Of a stretch of 60,624 nucleotides of DNA, positions 17,653 through 27,242 are shown one piece after another. The DNA is from Rhodothermales bacterium (GTDB lineage Bacteria; Bacteroidota; Rhodothermia; Rhodothermales; JABDKH01): assembly GCA_028284545.1 (NCBI GenBank), contig JANQRN010000248.1, positions 1-60,624 on the forward strand. Direction: 5' to 3'. The position numbers and the translations under genes are program-made. The stretch's first letter is position 1; the number at the start of each line of letters is the position of its first letter. Under the pieces are notes generated by a model, which saw only the letters and a list, made by a program, of their open reading frames with translations, ran no database searches and was not told the DNA's origin.

Positions 17653-19611
17653 GTGATTTCAACACCTTCAGAGGCGCAGCCGAGCCTTCACCCGGACAAC
17701 CGATTTCTTGTTCCAAGTGCCCATGGTCCAGACGGAGCGGCAACCCGCTTCGAGCGTGTGCCGGTCGTCATCTTTCCTGATGCGGTTGGCATGTCGCGGC
17801 ACGCGGCGACTCGTATCCGCGAGGTAATGGATGACGCGCGGGCTGAAGGGCGGCAACCCGTGCTGGGTCTTCCAACGGGCTCTACGCCTATCGGCGTATA
17901 CCAGGAGCTCGTCAGAATGCATCGTGACGAGGGACTCGACTTCTCGGACGTCGTCACCTTCAACCTCGACGAATACTATCCGATCGAAATGGAGTCGCTA
18001 CAGAGCTATCACCGCTTCATGCGTGAGAACCTGTTCGACCACATCAATGTCAAGGACGAAAACATCCACATCCCGGACGGCAGCATCGCGCCCGACAAGG
18101 TTGTCCAGCACTGCCACGACTACGAGAAAGCGATAGCCGAAGCTGGAGGGATCGACCTCATGCTGCTAGGCATCGGCAGAAGCGGTCACATCGGGTTCAA
18201 TGAGCCGGGTTCTGAGATCGAGGATCGCACCCGGCTCATTGTGCTTGACGAGATCACGCGCAAGGACGCCGCCAGTGACTTCTTCGACGAGAAGAACGTG
18301 CCGCTCCAGGCCATCACTATGGGTGTTGGGACTATTCTGGAGGCGCGGGAGATCATTCTGATGGCAACCGGTGAGCACAAGGCGCCGATCATCAAGCGCG
18401 CGGTCGAGGAGAAACCGAACACGCACGTGACCGCGACATTCCTTCAGATGCACCCGAACGCGACGCTCTCGCTGAACGAAGCGGCCGCCGGCGCACTTAC
18501 GCGACGGAAGACGCCTTGGGCGGTAGACCGTGTCGAGTGGACTCCGGAGCTTGCAAAACGGGCCGTAATCTGGCTGAGCGAACGCGTCGAGAAGCCGATT
18601 CAGTGGTTGGAGGCGGGCGATTTTCATCGGCACCACCTGCACGATCTGGTCCACGCGTACGGCAGCGTCGATCAACTCTGCGATCGGGTCTTTCAGGAGC
18701 TCAAGGAGAGAATCCGCGATTCGGGCAGGTTGCCGTCGGGCTCCCGCGTCATCGTGTTTAGTCCGCACCCAGATGACGATGTCATCAGCATGGGCGGCAC
18801 ACTAGGGAAGCTCGTACGAAACGGCAATGATGTCAGCGTCGCGTACATGACGAACGGCTCCGTAGCCGTCTTTGACGCTGACCTGCGCCGCCATCTCGAT
18901 TTCCTCAAGATGGCCGCGCCATCGCTTCTGCCTGAAGGGGGATTCGACGAGGGCACCGACCGCATTGCCGGCATTACTGCCTTTCTGGATGGCAAGCTGC
19001 CGGCTCAGGTGGATACCGACGATGTGCAATCACTGAAGGCGTACATCCGCTACACCGAGGCGATCGCGGCGATCAGAGTGATGGGTCTTGACGCGTCAGC
19101 CGCGCGTTTCCTCGACATGCCCTTCTATAAGACCGGGCGTGTCAAGAAGGATCCGGTCGGTGAAGCAGATGTCCAGATCATCCTCGAACTGCTGCGTGAG
19201 GTCGGGCCGGACCACGTCTACGTGGCTGGCGACCTCTCAGACCCGCACGGAACGCACCGACTCTGCTACAGCGCCATCCGCGACGCGATGAAGCGCTACA
19301 ATGATTCGTTGCCCGCGGGCTCCGAGCAGCCAACTATATGGTTGTACCGCGGTGCCTGGCAGGAGTGGGAGATCCACGAGGCAGATGTCTTCATACCTAT
19401 CTCGAAGGCCGAGCTCGACCAGAAGATCGAGGCGATCTTCAAACACGAGAGTCAAAAGGATAGGGCGCTGTTTCCGGGCGCTTACGACGCGCGCGAATTC
19501 TGGCAGCGTGCGCGCGACCGAAATCGTGAGACCGCAGCATCGCTCGACAGCATCGGCCTTCCGCAGTTCTTTGCCGCAGAGGCATTTGTAACGTGCACTG
19601 ACATGCCGTAG
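17653..19611 (+). CDS. nagB: Glucosamine-6-phosphate deaminase fused to PIG-L deacetylase
   Basis: 652 residues from a GTG start at 17653; the next Met is at residue 47, inside the domain. Residues 35-320 form the deaminase: G-L-P-T-G-S-T-P-I-G-V-Y substrate loop, F-N-L-D-E-Y-Y, and G-I-G-R-S-G-H-I-G-F-N-E-P-G with the catalytic His/Glu. Residues 365-600 are a PIG-L/LmbE-type zinc deacetylase domain with H372-P-D-D-D and the later D-P-H-G-T-H. This two-domain architecture is usual for NagB of Bacteroidota. It converts glucosamine-6-phosphate to fructose-6-phosphate and ammonia; the second domain may remove acetyl groups from an amino-sugar derivative. It is divergent from the AmpG-like transporter, consistent with use of recycled amino sugars. 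Confidence 0.9.
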   Translation: MISTPSEAQPSLHPDNRFLVPSAHGPDGAATRFERVPVVIFPDAVGMSRHAATRIREVMDDARAEGRQPVLGLPTGSTPIGVYQELVRMHRDEGLDFSDVVTFNLDEYYPIEMESLQSYHRFMRENLFDHINVKDENIHIPDGSIAPDKVVQHCHDYEKAIAEAGGIDLMLLGIGRSGHIGFNEPGSEIEDRTRLIVLDEITRKDAASDFFDEKNVPLQAITMGVGTILEAREIILMATGEHKAPIIKRAVEEKPNTHVTATFLQMHPNATLSLNEAAAGALTRRKTPWAVDRVEWTPELAKRAVIWLSERVEKPIQWLEAGDFHRHHLHDLVHAYGSVDQLCDRVFQELKERIRDSGRLPSGSRVIVFSPHPDDDVISMGGTLGKLVRNGNDVSVAYMTNGSVAVFDADLRRHLDFLKMAAPSLLPEGGFDEGTDRIAGITAFLDGKLPAQVDTDDVQSLKAYIRYTEAIAAIRVMGLDASAARFLDMPFYKTGRVKKDPVGEADVQIILELLREVGPDHVYVAGDLSDPHGTHRLCYSAIRDAMKRYNDSLPAGSEQPTIWLYRGAWQEWEIHEADVFIPISKAELDQKIEAIFKHESQKDRALFPGAYDAREFWQRARDRNRETAASLDSIGLPQFFAAEAFVTCTDMP

Positions 19612-19624
19612 GCACCCGCGGCCG

Positions 19625-20458
19625 TTAGATCATCATGCGCTCCTTGAGATGCCGTGATCGTTCTCGGCTGGCGATTACTTCGTGCCCTCCTGTAAGGACC
19701 AGTTTGAAGCGGCCGCTAAACCACTGGATCATCTCCTGAATCGCGCCAATCTGCACGATCGCTGCGCGATGGACCCGCATGAACATCTCGGGGTCGAGAT
19801 TGGACTCCAACTGATCAAGCGTGTACGACACGATATGCGGCCGAACGTGCGACGCGCCATCGATTGGGTCCTCGTCGAAGACGTACAATCTGGTGATGCC
19901 TTCAGATATTTCGGCTGATAGAAGGCGATCTACCGGGACGATAAGGATCTTGTCACGGTATGGGATCGAAATCTGCTTGAGGGATGTGGACGCACTGGTC
20001 GGCGTCGGAGTCCCGGTGACGGCCTGCTCATCCAGCCAGTCCAGCAGTTTTGAGAGTCGCTCATTGCGGGCCGAGAGTGAGTCGGGCGTCAGGCGGACCT
20101 TTTCGGCGCGCCTTATGGCCTCCTCGATCCGCTCCTCCGATATCGGTTTGAGCAGGTAATCGATTGCGTTCGCCTCGAAGGCTCGAATGGCATACTCGTC
20201 ATACGCTGTTGTGAAGATGACGAGCGGCCGGTGGTCCGGGTGGATCCGCTCAAGCGTGTCAAAGCCGTCGAGTTCGGGCATCCGAATGTCAAGAAAGAGA
20301 ACGTCGACCGGATCTGCCTCGAGCAGCTTCAGGGTCTCGGGTCCGTTCGACGCCTCAGCGACGATCTCCAATCTCCCCGCATCCTCGGCCGACGCAAGCA
20401 GCCGTCGCAGTCTCTTGCGCGCGGGGGCTTCATCATCGACGATCATTACACGTAACAT
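19625..20458 (-). CDS. LytTR-type response regulator
   Basis: 277 residues from ATG 20458; the frame extends upstream, but only this Met gives the canonical receiver start (M-L-R-V-M-I-V-D-D-E). Phospho-acceptor Asp57 lies in L-F-L-D-I-R-M-P, with T/A and Lys104 (L-L-K-P) downstream. After a linker, residues 165-277 form a LytTR DNA-binding domain (V-D-R-L-L-S-A-E-I, M-R-V-H-R-A-A-I-V, F-S-G-R-F-K-L-V-L, S-R-E-R-S-R-H-L-K). It begins 10 bp after the stop of the LytS-type kinase on the same strand, so it is almost surely the kinase's cognate regulator. Targets unknown. Confidence 0.9.
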   Translation of the reverse strand: MLRVMIVDDEAPARKRLRRLLASAEDAGRLEIVAEASNGPETLKLLEADPVDVLFLDIRMPELDGFDTLERIHPDHRPLVIFTTAYDEYAIRAFEANAIDYLLKPISEERIEEAIRRAEKVRLTPDSLSARNERLSKLLDWLDEQAVTGTPTPTSASTSLKQISIPYRDKILIVPVDRLLSAEISEGITRLYVFDEDPIDGASHVRPHIVSYTLDQLESNLDPEMFMRVHRAAIVQIGAIQEMIQWFSGRFKLVLTGGHEVIASRERSRHLKERMMI

Positions 20459-20468
20459 TCGGTCCCCG

Positions 20469-22961
20469 CTAATTCTTTTGGTCTTCGATCGGTATTCGCA
20501 GTCGCACGCTGGTCCCTTCGCCCGGAATGCTGGTAATCGAGAAGATGTCGTCTCGCCCATATAGCTGCTCCACCCGAGTGACGACGTTATTCAGTCCGAT
20601 CCCAAAGTAGTCACGATCACGACCGTCATCGTCGGTACTCCCAAACAACTCCGGAATTCCAATGCCGGTGTCTTTGACCAATATGCTCAAGGTTGTTCCG
20701 TTTGGTCGCGAGACGTCGACGGTTATCGTGCCGCCGTCGATCTTCTTTTCGATGCCATGCTTCACGGCGTTCTCGACGAGGGTCTGTATCGCAAATGCTG
20801 GTACGGGGAACGCCCGGGCTGACTGCTCGATCTGCTCCTCAATCACGAGCTTGTCGCCAAAACGCGCCTTCTCAATCGCGAGATAGTGGCGCACCAGAGT
20901 AAGCTCCTCGTCGACTGACACAAAGGTGCGATCCCCAGCATTCAGAATGTGTCGAAAGATCGCCGCCAGATGCTCCAGCGTTCGCTCGGCATCATCTGGC
21001 TTCTCCTCGATCAACGCCATTATTGTATTGAGTGCGTTGAAGAGAAAGTGCGGGTTAATCTGAGACCGCAAGGCAACAAGCTGTGCCTGCGCGGTTTCCC
21101 GCGTCAACATGTTCTGCCGCTCGACTAGCTTCACGCGCTCAACGGCCAACGCCAACTGCGTACTAAGCCAGCGGAGCTGGTCGATATCGTCCAGGTTGAA
21201 GACCTCGCTGCGTTCTCGCTTTCGGCCTAGTATCACGACGCCGATCGCGCCTTCCCGACCGACAATAGGAGCCGCTACTGCGGCGCCATGAGCCGCTAGA
21301 TCACTCGACACCTTGGACGGCATTGCACTGCGGTCGAGTTCGGCGTTGTGGGCCCATATCTGGCCATCCGCCGCGAAATGCGGCCAGATGTTACGGACAA
21401 ATGACTCCGTGATATAGGGTGGCTCCGGATGATAGTTGGCGGATATCCAATCGTCAGGCGAAGTCGGACTCTGCACGAAAATGACGGCTGATCGACTGTG
21501 GAAAGCCTCACCAACACGCTCGATCGTCTCCTTGAGCAGGTCTGGAAGCGCCACAACATCTCGCACGCTGTCCTGGAATTGGCTCAACAGCTGGGCCGTC
21601 CGCTGCCTTTCCGATGGGAATAGCGAAGAGGCGTATCGCATGACGGCACGGACACCTCTGTCGACGAGGAATAGTGTCATCACGGCGAACAGCGCGCCGA
21701 TCACATTTCGCCCACCGCTTTCTGGTGCCAGCTGCTGGTCGATCAGGCCCAAGCCCACGACAAAGAGAAAGAAGAGTATGCCTCCCGTGAGCGTATAGGC
21801 GAGGGCGCGTCGGACGACCGCGTCGACGCGCCCGTAACGCAGCGTCGCCAGAGAGACCAGGATCACTGGTGCCGTAGACAATAACTGAGCGAACACAACG
21901 AACCATCCCGCACGGGCCTGTCCCGAGGCAGTAAGCACCGGAACCACCCCCATAATTGTCAGGGCCGCGAGCACCGCAACAACAAGAACTACCTGGGAGC
22001 CGCGGTAGCTCCACTCGATTTCGTCGGTTTCGGGATTGCGCCAACCGCGCGCAAGGAGAATCAACGCAGACGCCAAAGCAATGTAGCACGAGGCGTAGAA
22101 CAGGATTGGACCAACAAGCTCGTCAAGCGTGAAAGGTCCGAGCGCACCAGACACAACGGCCGTGCCTGCGATAAGCACAAGGACGATTGTTGGGACGTAG
22201 ACAAGCACGACGAACCAGCTTCGCGCAACGGATGGAAAAGCGCGGCCTAGCACCCGCTGGTTGAGCAACGCTGGAAAGGCGATCCATCCGACCAGCGACA
22301 CGACGGCAGATGCATGCAGGACCGAATCAAACCTCGACCCCGACTCCGGTGCACCGAGGAACGCGACTGCAAGAATTCGCGCGAGGTTGCCGAAGATCCA
22401 TACAGCAGAGACAGCGATTAGGACCAGGGAAGATCGCGCGTCCCGACTTCGACGAGCAAGCGGGACCGCAACGATGAGTCCGAGTACATGCACAAACGCA
22501 GCGATGGCGAATCCCCAGAGCGAGAACTGCCAGAGTGTCTGTGAGCGGGGGTACAGAAACGTCGGGTAGCGGGTCAGCCGCACGTCGAGGTTCACATGGT
22601 CGTCGCCCCGCACTATGGTGTAGTGCACTACTTCGCCAGGCGCTACGCCCTGGATTGCGGTCCGCGCCAGCTCGTCGGTGAAGTACTGCTGGTAGTCGAT
22701 CAGGTAGAGTTCGTCGCCCTGTTCGATTCCGGCTTTGGCTCCCGGACCCCCTCGGTGGACGTAGCGTGCGGTGGTGAGCCCGTCAGTGTCTTCCCACTCA
22801 ACCCAGTCGTAGGATCGAACGCCGGCGTCGACGAGGGGTGTGGCGATGATTTGAGAGACCCTGATCCAATCAATTGCGGTCTGCGCTACGGGGTATAGCG
22901 CGACCACGGCGACCACAACGATGAACGCCTTTGCTAGTCTTGCGTTAGTCTCCGTCGCCAC
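20469..22961 (-). CDS. PDZ / multi-membrane / GAF sensor kinase of the LytS family
   Basis: 830 residues. In order: one N-terminal helix (about 11-33); a PDZ-like domain outside the membrane (about 60-130, G-G-P-G-A-K-A-G-I-E-Q-G-D-E-L); eight or so membrane helices (143-440); a GAF-like domain (465-610); the His_kinase dimerisation region with phospho-acceptor His638 in I-N-P-H-F-L-F-N; and a HATPase domain with N-box L-V-E-N-A-V-K-H-G and G-box D-T-G-I-G-I-P. Members of this family autophosphorylate and act with LytTR regulators such as the one just downstream. A PDZ module in the sensor half suggests detection of protein C-termini, possibly misassembled envelope proteins, but no ligand can be named. 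Confidence 0.88.
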   Translation of the reverse strand: MATETNARLAKAFIVVVAVVALYPVAQTAIDWIRVSQIIATPLVDAGVRSYDWVEWEDTDGLTTARYVHRGGPGAKAGIEQGDELYLIDYQQYFTDELARTAIQGVAPGEVVHYTIVRGDDHVNLDVRLTRYPTFLYPRSQTLWQFSLWGFAIAAFVHVLGLIVAVPLARRSRDARSSLVLIAVSAVWIFGNLARILAVAFLGAPESGSRFDSVLHASAVVSLVGWIAFPALLNQRVLGRAFPSVARSWFVVLVYVPTIVLVLIAGTAVVSGALGPFTLDELVGPILFYASCYIALASALILLARGWRNPETDEIEWSYRGSQVVLVVAVLAALTIMGVVPVLTASGQARAGWFVVFAQLLSTAPVILVSLATLRYGRVDAVVRRALAYTLTGGILFFLFVVGLGLIDQQLAPESGGRNVIGALFAVMTLFLVDRGVRAVMRYASSLFPSERQRTAQLLSQFQDSVRDVVALPDLLKETIERVGEAFHSRSAVIFVQSPTSPDDWISANYHPEPPYITESFVRNIWPHFAADGQIWAHNAELDRSAMPSKVSSDLAAHGAAVAAPIVGREGAIGVVILGRKRERSEVFNLDDIDQLRWLSTQLALAVERVKLVERQNMLTRETAQAQLVALRSQINPHFLFNALNTIMALIEEKPDDAERTLEHLAAIFRHILNAGDRTFVSVDEELTLVRHYLAIEKARFGDKLVIEEQIEQSARAFPVPAFAIQTLVENAVKHGIEKKIDGGTITVDVSRPNGTTLSILVKDTGIGIPELFGSTDDDGRDRDYFGIGLNNVVTRVEQLYGRDDIFSITSIPGEGTSVRLRIPIEDQKN

Positions 22962-22991
22962 AATCCGGACCAGTTTTCGGTAATTTGCCGG

Positions 22992-23020
22992 CTTGATCTG
23001 CCCATCAAGGTAACTAATAC
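22992..23020 (+). promoter_or_regulatory. Candidate tatD promoter with overlapping inverted repeat
   Basis: In the 77-bp spacer between the divergent kinase and tatD genes, CTTGAT and ATCAAG form a 6-bp inverted repeat around CTGCCC (22992-23009). It overlaps TTGATC, which lies 16 nt before TAATAC (23015-23020). This could be an operator over a weak promoter; evidence is by eye only. Confidence 0.3.
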
Positions 23021-23038
23021 GCCAGAACGACTAATTAG

Positions 23039-23818
23039 ATGTACGTCGATACGCATGTCCACCTGAACCATCGGCGATACGCAGATGACATCGCAGAGGT
23101 CGTGGACCGCGCCCGCGCGGCAGGTGTGATGCAGATGCTGGTCCCAGCAATCGATGTGGACTCGATCGCCCGTGCCCTCGATCTGGCTGACCAGTTCGAT
23201 GGGCTGTTTGCGATGGCGGGGATACACCCTACACATACGCAGGAGGCGGGGGAAGACGACTTTGAAAGGGTGGTAGAACTGGCAGGCCACGATTCGGTAG
23301 TCGCGATCGGGGAGAGCGGACTGGACCATTACTGGGATCGTTCGTTTGATGACGTCCAGGAGGACTACCTGCGGCGCCACGTTCGTCTAGCGATCGAAAC
23401 GGACCTGCCTTTGGTATTGCACAACCGGGAAGCCTCAGCCGACCTCTTGCGGGTAGTAGCCGACGAACGCAGCCGGTCGCGCACTCCAGAACGGCTGCGC
23501 GGCGTCTTTCACTGCTTCTCGGGGCCGCCGGATGTTGGGCGGGCAGCGACCGAACTCGGCTTTTTCCTTGGAATTGGCGGCAACGTGACGTTCAAGAACA
23601 GCGCCACACGTGAGGCGCTGGCAGGTATTGACCGCTCCAGAATGCTGTTGGAAACTGATGGGCCGTTTCTCGCGCCGGTGCCGCATCGAGGAAAGCGAAA
23701 CGAACCTGCCCACATTCCGCTCATCGCTGACGTAATTGCCACTGAGCTTGGCGTAGCAGTTGCGGAGGTTGCGGAAGTCACGACTGAGAACGCGCGAAGA
23801 CTCTTCAACGTTAGCTAG
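23039..23818 (+). CDS. tatD: TatD-family metal-dependent hydrolase
   Basis: 259 residues, a normal length for the family. The N-terminal metal motif D-T-H-V-H-L is at residues 4-9, followed by A-G-I-H-P-T-H, G-E-S-G-L-D-H-Y, L-P-L-V-L-H-N-R, F-H-C-F-S-G and L-E-T-D-G-P-F-L-A-P, all diagnostic of TatD TIM-barrel amidohydrolases. The usual D-R/H-Y-W-D segment reads D-H-Y-W-D-R. TatD enzymes act as 3'-5' DNases or RNases in DNA repair and RNA quality control; some cleave D-aminoacyl-tRNA. It is cytoplasmic, stands alone, and converges on dnaK with a shared terminator between them. Confidence 0.9.
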   Translation: MYVDTHVHLNHRRYADDIAEVVDRARAAGVMQMLVPAIDVDSIARALDLADQFDGLFAMAGIHPTHTQEAGEDDFERVVELAGHDSVVAIGESGLDHYWDRSFDDVQEDYLRRHVRLAIETDLPLVLHNREASADLLRVVADERSRSRTPERLRGVFHCFSGPPDVGRAATELGFFLGIGGNVTFKNSATREALAGIDRSRMLLETDGPFLAPVPHRGKRNEPAHIPLIADVIATELGVAVAEVAEVTTENARRLFNVS

Positions 23819-23830
23819 CGAGAAAAAAGA

Positions 23831-23862
23831 AAGAGGCCGCACGGAAGTCCGCGCGGCCTCTT
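23831..23862 (-). terminator. Strong terminator of dnaK (also faces tatD)
   Basis: AAGAGGCCGC pairs with GCGGCCTCTT as a 10-bp stem with CGGA/TCCG extending inwards. On the minus strand it is followed by a T-rich run (complement of AGAAAAAAGA at 23821-23830), giving a classical intrinsic terminator for dnaK. It also lies 12 bp past the tatD stop and may act on that strand too. Confidence 0.85.
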
Positions 23863-23903
23863 GATCATTCACCACTGACGAATCGCAGCCCTCGTCTGGC
23901 GGG

Positions 23904-25817
23904 CTAGGACGTCTCCTCGGCGTCTTCCACAACTTCGTAGTCGACGTCCTTTATGTCTCCAGAATCGCCGGCCTCAGCGTCAGCATCAGCCTGACCTTCG
24001 GCGGGCTGTTCTTGCTGAGCAGCGTACATCTCCTCCGAGGCTTCGCTCCAGGCCTGGTTCAGCTGCTCCATAGCCGACTCGATCTCGAGCAGGTTCCGCG
24101 ACTTGTGCGCTTCCTTGAGCCGCTCAAGTCCGGCCTCGATCTTGGCTTTCTTGTCGGCTGATAGCTTTTCACCAAACTCGCCCAGGTTCTTCTCCGACGT
24201 GAAGATCAAAGAGTCCGCCGCGTTGATCTTGTCTGCCTCGTCGCGCTTCTTCTTGTCGTCGTCGGCGTGTGCCTTGGCGTCGGCGCGCATCTTCTCGATC
24301 TCCTGCTCGGTAAGCCCAGACGAAGCCTCGATCCTGATGGACTGCTCCTTGCCGGTGGCTTTGTCTTTCGCGGATACGCTCAGGATACCGTTCGCGTCGA
24401 TGTCGAAGGTGACCTCGATCTGGGGTATACCGCGCGGTGCCGGCGGAATTCCATCGAGATAGAACTTGCCGATTGTCCGGTTGTCCGACGCCATTGATCG
24501 GTCGCCCTGGAGGACGTGGATTTCGACTGACGGTTGATTGTCACTCGCCGTTGAGAACGTTTCGCTCTTGCGCGTCGGAATCGTCGTGTTGGCGGGGATG
24601 AGTGCGGTCGACACGCCACCCATCGTCTCGATGCCCAGTGAAAGCGGCGTGACGTCGAGCAGCAGAACGTCAGATACATCACCTGACAGGACGCCGCCTT
24701 GAATTGCGGCGCCGGTGGCAACGACCTCGTCAGGGTTCACTGAACGGTTGGGTTTCTTTCCAAAGAAATCCTCAACTGTCTTCTGAACGAGCGGAATGCG
24801 CGTGGAACCACCTACGAGGATTACCTCGTCGATATCGCCCGTGGCAAGGCCGGCGTCCTGCAGTGCCTTCTTCATCGGGTCGATTGATCTCTTCACAAGG
24901 TCATCAACCAGTTGCTCGAACTTGGCCCGCGTGAGGTCCAGCGTAAGGTGCTTTGGTCCTTCGTCCTGGGTCGCCGTGATGAACGGGAGGTTGACCGTGG
25001 TCTGTGTGGAGCTCGACAGTTCGATCTTTGCTTTTTCGGCGGCTTCCTTCAGTCGCTGGAGCGCCATCGGATCTTTGCGCAGGTCGATACCTTCCTGCTT
25101 CTTGAACTCATCGGCGATGTAGTCGATTAGGCGCTGGTCAAAGTCGTCGCCGCCGAGGTGCGTATCGCCGCTGGTCGACTTCACTTCGAATACGCCGTCG
25201 GCAAGCTCGAGCACAGAGATGTCGTACGTCCCGCCACCAAGGTCATAGACCGCGATCGTTGATTCAGTGTCCTTCTTGTCAAGTCCGTAGGCAAGAGCGG
25301 CGGCCGTAGGCTCGTTGATGATCCGCTGCACCTTGAGCCCCGAGATCTCACCGGCCTCCTTGGTCGCGGTACGCTGGGCGTCATTGAAGTAAGCCGGGAC
25401 CGTGATAACGGCGTCCGTAACGCGTTCTCCCAGGTAGTCTTCAGCAGTCTGCTTCAGCTTTTGCAGAATCATCGCAGAGATCTCCTGGGGCGTGTACAGG
25501 CGATCATCCACCTTCACCCTGGCGGTGTTGTTGTCGCCGGCGACGACCTCGTACGGGATCGTCTTCATTTCGGACGTCACCTCGTCGAACGTCCGACCCA
25601 TGAACCGCTTGATCGAGAAGAGGGTCTTCTGCGGGTTGGTAATGGCCTGGCGCTTTGCCGGCGCGCCCACCAGGCGCTCGCCGTCCTTCTTGAAGGCAAC
25701 AACGGATGGGGTCGTGCGGGCTCCCTCGGCGTTGGTAATCACCGTAGGCTCACCGCCTTCCATCACGGCAACAACCGAATTCGTGGTGCCGAGGTCAATT
25801 CCGATAATCTTACCCAT
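23904..25817 (-). CDS. dnaK: Chaperone DnaK (Hsp70)
   Basis: 637 residues, standard length. It has the N-terminal phosphate loop [29 protein letters not shown] signature 3, and the linker [15 protein letters not shown] before the substrate-binding beta domain. A helical lid and a flexible acidic tail ending around D-V-D-Y-E-V-V follow. It is the ATP-driven chaperone for nascent and stressed proteins, working with DnaJ and GrpE, neither of which is adjacent here. It stands alone between two convergent/divergent neighbours and ends in a strong terminator. Confidence 0.97.
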   Translation of the reverse strand: MGKIIGIDLGTTNSVVAVMEGGEPTVITNAEGARTTPSVVAFKKDGERLVGAPAKRQAITNPQKTLFSIKRFMGRTFDEVTSEMKTIPYEVVAGDNNTARVKVDDRLYTPQEISAMILQKLKQTAEDYLGERVTDAVITVPAYFNDAQRTATKEAGEISGLKVQRIINEPTAAALAYGLDKKDTESTIAVYDLGGGTYDISVLELADGVFEVKSTSGDTHLGGDDFDQRLIDYIADEFKKQEGIDLRKDPMALQRLKEAAEKAKIELSSSTQTTVNLPFITATQDEGPKHLTLDLTRAKFEQLVDDLVKRSIDPMKKALQDAGLATGDIDEVILVGGSTRIPLVQKTVEDFFGKKPNRSVNPDEVVATGAAIQGGVLSGDVSDVLLLDVTPLSLGIETMGGVSTALIPANTTIPTRKSETFSTASDNQPSVEIHVLQGDRSMASDNRTIGKFYLDGIPPAPRGIPQIEVTFDIDANGILSVSAKDKATGKEQSIRIEASSGLTEQEIEKMRADAKAHADDDKKKRDEADKINAADSLIFTSEKNLGEFGEKLSADKKAKIEAGLERLKEAHKSRNLLEIESAMEQLNQAWSEASEEMYAAQQEQPAEGQADADAEAGDSGDIKDVDYEVVEDAEETS

Positions 25818-25962
25818 GTGTGGATACCTGTTCTTAAAGTCTGGATCGTTGGGAGTGTTGTCCGTTTACCCCTGATTGTCAATAACGGTGCCAGTGGTCA
25901 CAATGCGTCACATTGGCAGGGATTCCGAGCCTCGCGTCTGCAATCTTTTCAGGCACGCAGGG

Positions 25963-25970
25963 TATATTTG
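25963..25970 (+). promoter_or_regulatory. Bacteroidota -7 element before pgsA
   Basis: TATATTTG fits TAnnTTTG exactly and lies 20 bp before the ATG of pgsA, in the spacer divergent from dnaK. The -33 half is poor (TCTG 22 nt upstream, 25937-25940). It would drive pgsA-pyrE and perhaps cinA. Confidence 0.45.
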
Positions 25971-25989
25971 GAGCTGAAACCCGCCGCGT

Positions 25990-26580
25990 ATGCAAGCCGA
26001 CCACATTAGACACCTGCCGAATGCGTTGACGATCCTGCGGATGGTCGCCACGCCGGTAATCCTCGTGCTAATGTTCTCCCCGACGCTCGGCGGAAGGCTG
26101 GCAGCCCTGATTCTGTTCGTTCTGGCCGCGATCTCGGATTTTGCCGACGGTCACCTGGCCCGGCGGTACAACTCTCCAAGCCGGATCGGCAGGTTTCTGG
26201 ATCCGCTGGCCGACAAGGTGCTCGTACTCGGGACATTTATCGGACTGGCGTGGCTGCTTCCTGCGGTTGTGCCGTGGTGGGCCGTTGCAATCATCGCCGT
26301 CCGGGACGTGGCAGTGACTGTGCGTCGGATGTACGCTGAATCGCAGGGCAAGTCCGTGCGGACCCTCCCCATGGCCAAAACAAAGACTACGCTCCAGCTG
26401 GTATACCTGATCGGGATGCTCGCTGCCCTTGCCGCGGCGAAATTCCCAGGTTGGCTCGGATCGGTTGGCAACTGGGTCCTCGACAGCTGGATCCCAATGG
26501 CGCTTCTGCTGGCCGTTGTCGCTATCACCGCCTACACGGGCCTCCTTTACCTTCTTCGGGCTGAATACACATCGGAATGA
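25990..26580 (+). CDS. pgsA: CDP-diacylglycerol-glycerol-3-phosphate phosphatidyltransferase
   Basis: 196 residues, typical for PgsA. The CDP-alcohol phosphatidyltransferase motif D-G-x2-A-R-x8-G-x3-D-x3-D is present as D-F-A-D-G-H-L-A-R-R ... G-R-F-L-D-P-L-A-D-K, and N-A-L-T-I-L-R-M is the usual start. Four or five membrane helices follow. It makes phosphatidylglycerol-phosphate at the inner membrane, the committed step to phosphatidylglycerol. A related CDP-alcohol transferase cannot be excluded, but length and N-terminus fit PgsA. It overlaps pyrE by 4 bp (ATGA). Confidence 0.88.
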   Translation: MQADHIRHLPNALTILRMVATPVILVLMFSPTLGGRLAALILFVLAAISDFADGHLARRYNSPSRIGRFLDPLADKVLVLGTFIGLAWLLPAVVPWWAVAIIAVRDVAVTVRRMYAESQGKSVRTLPMAKTKTTLQLVYLIGMLAALAAAKFPGWLGSVGNWVLDSWIPMALLLAVVAITAYTGLLYLLRAEYTSE

Positions 26581-27221
26581 CCACTCGAAAGCGTCTCGCG
26601 CGTGAGCTGCTGCGAATCGAAGCGTTCGTCTTCTCGCCGGAGAATCCGTTCACGTGGGCATCCGGGATCGTGGCTCCGATGTACTGCGACAACCGATTGA
26701 TTCTCGGCTTTCCGGGCGCACGATCGCTCGTTATCGATGCTTTCGCCGAAGCGTTCGACACGTTGGCAGAACCAAGGCCGGATCTGATCGTGGGTACGGC
26801 GACAGCGGGCATCCCGCATGCAGCTTGGCTTAGCGACCGACTGGACCTGCCAATGGCCTACGTGCGATCCGCTGCGAAGAAGCACGGACGGGGACGGCAG
26901 GTCGAGGGCGTCAGACCGGCCGGGCAGCGGGCCCTGCTGGTAGAGGATCTCGTTTCTACCGGCGGCTCCTCGATCACGGCGGTGAAAGCCTTAAGAAGTG
27001 AGGGCATTGACGTCAATGACGTCGTTGCGATCTTCTCGTACGGGCTGGAGGCGAGTCAGACCGCTTTCGACGCTGCGGGTTGCAGACTGCGAACCCTCAC
27101 CAATCTGGAATCTCTGCTTGAGGTGGCCGTTGAAGACGGACGTCTCGAGTTGGAGCAAGCCCATGAGATCGCGCGCTGGCGAGCAGGTCTTTCGGCGGCT
27201 CCCGCAACCTCGACGGACTAG
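26577..27221 (+). CDS. pyrE: Orotate phosphoribosyltransferase
   Basis: 214 residues, the usual length. The PRPP-binding loop L-L-V-E-D-L-V-S-T-G-G-S-S is clear, and the flexible catalytic loop is R-S-A-A-K-K-H-G-R-G-R-Q. The N-terminal F-T-W-A-S-G-I-V-A-P-M-Y-C-D-N-R also fits. The enzyme joins orotate and PRPP to give OMP in de novo pyrimidine synthesis. Translation is coupled to pgsA by the ATGA overlap; cinA follows after 21 bp. Confidence 0.95.
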   Translation: MTTRKRLARELLRIEAFVFSPENPFTWASGIVAPMYCDNRLILGFPGARSLVIDAFAEAFDTLAEPRPDLIVGTATAGIPHAAWLSDRLDLPMAYVRSAAKKHGRGRQVEGVRPAGQRALLVEDLVSTGGSSITAVKALRSEGIDVNDVVAIFSYGLEASQTAFDAAGCRLRTLTNLESLLEVAVEDGRLELEQAHEIARWRAGLSAAPATSTD

Positions 27222-27242
27222 CAACAGCGTCTACCAGACGAT

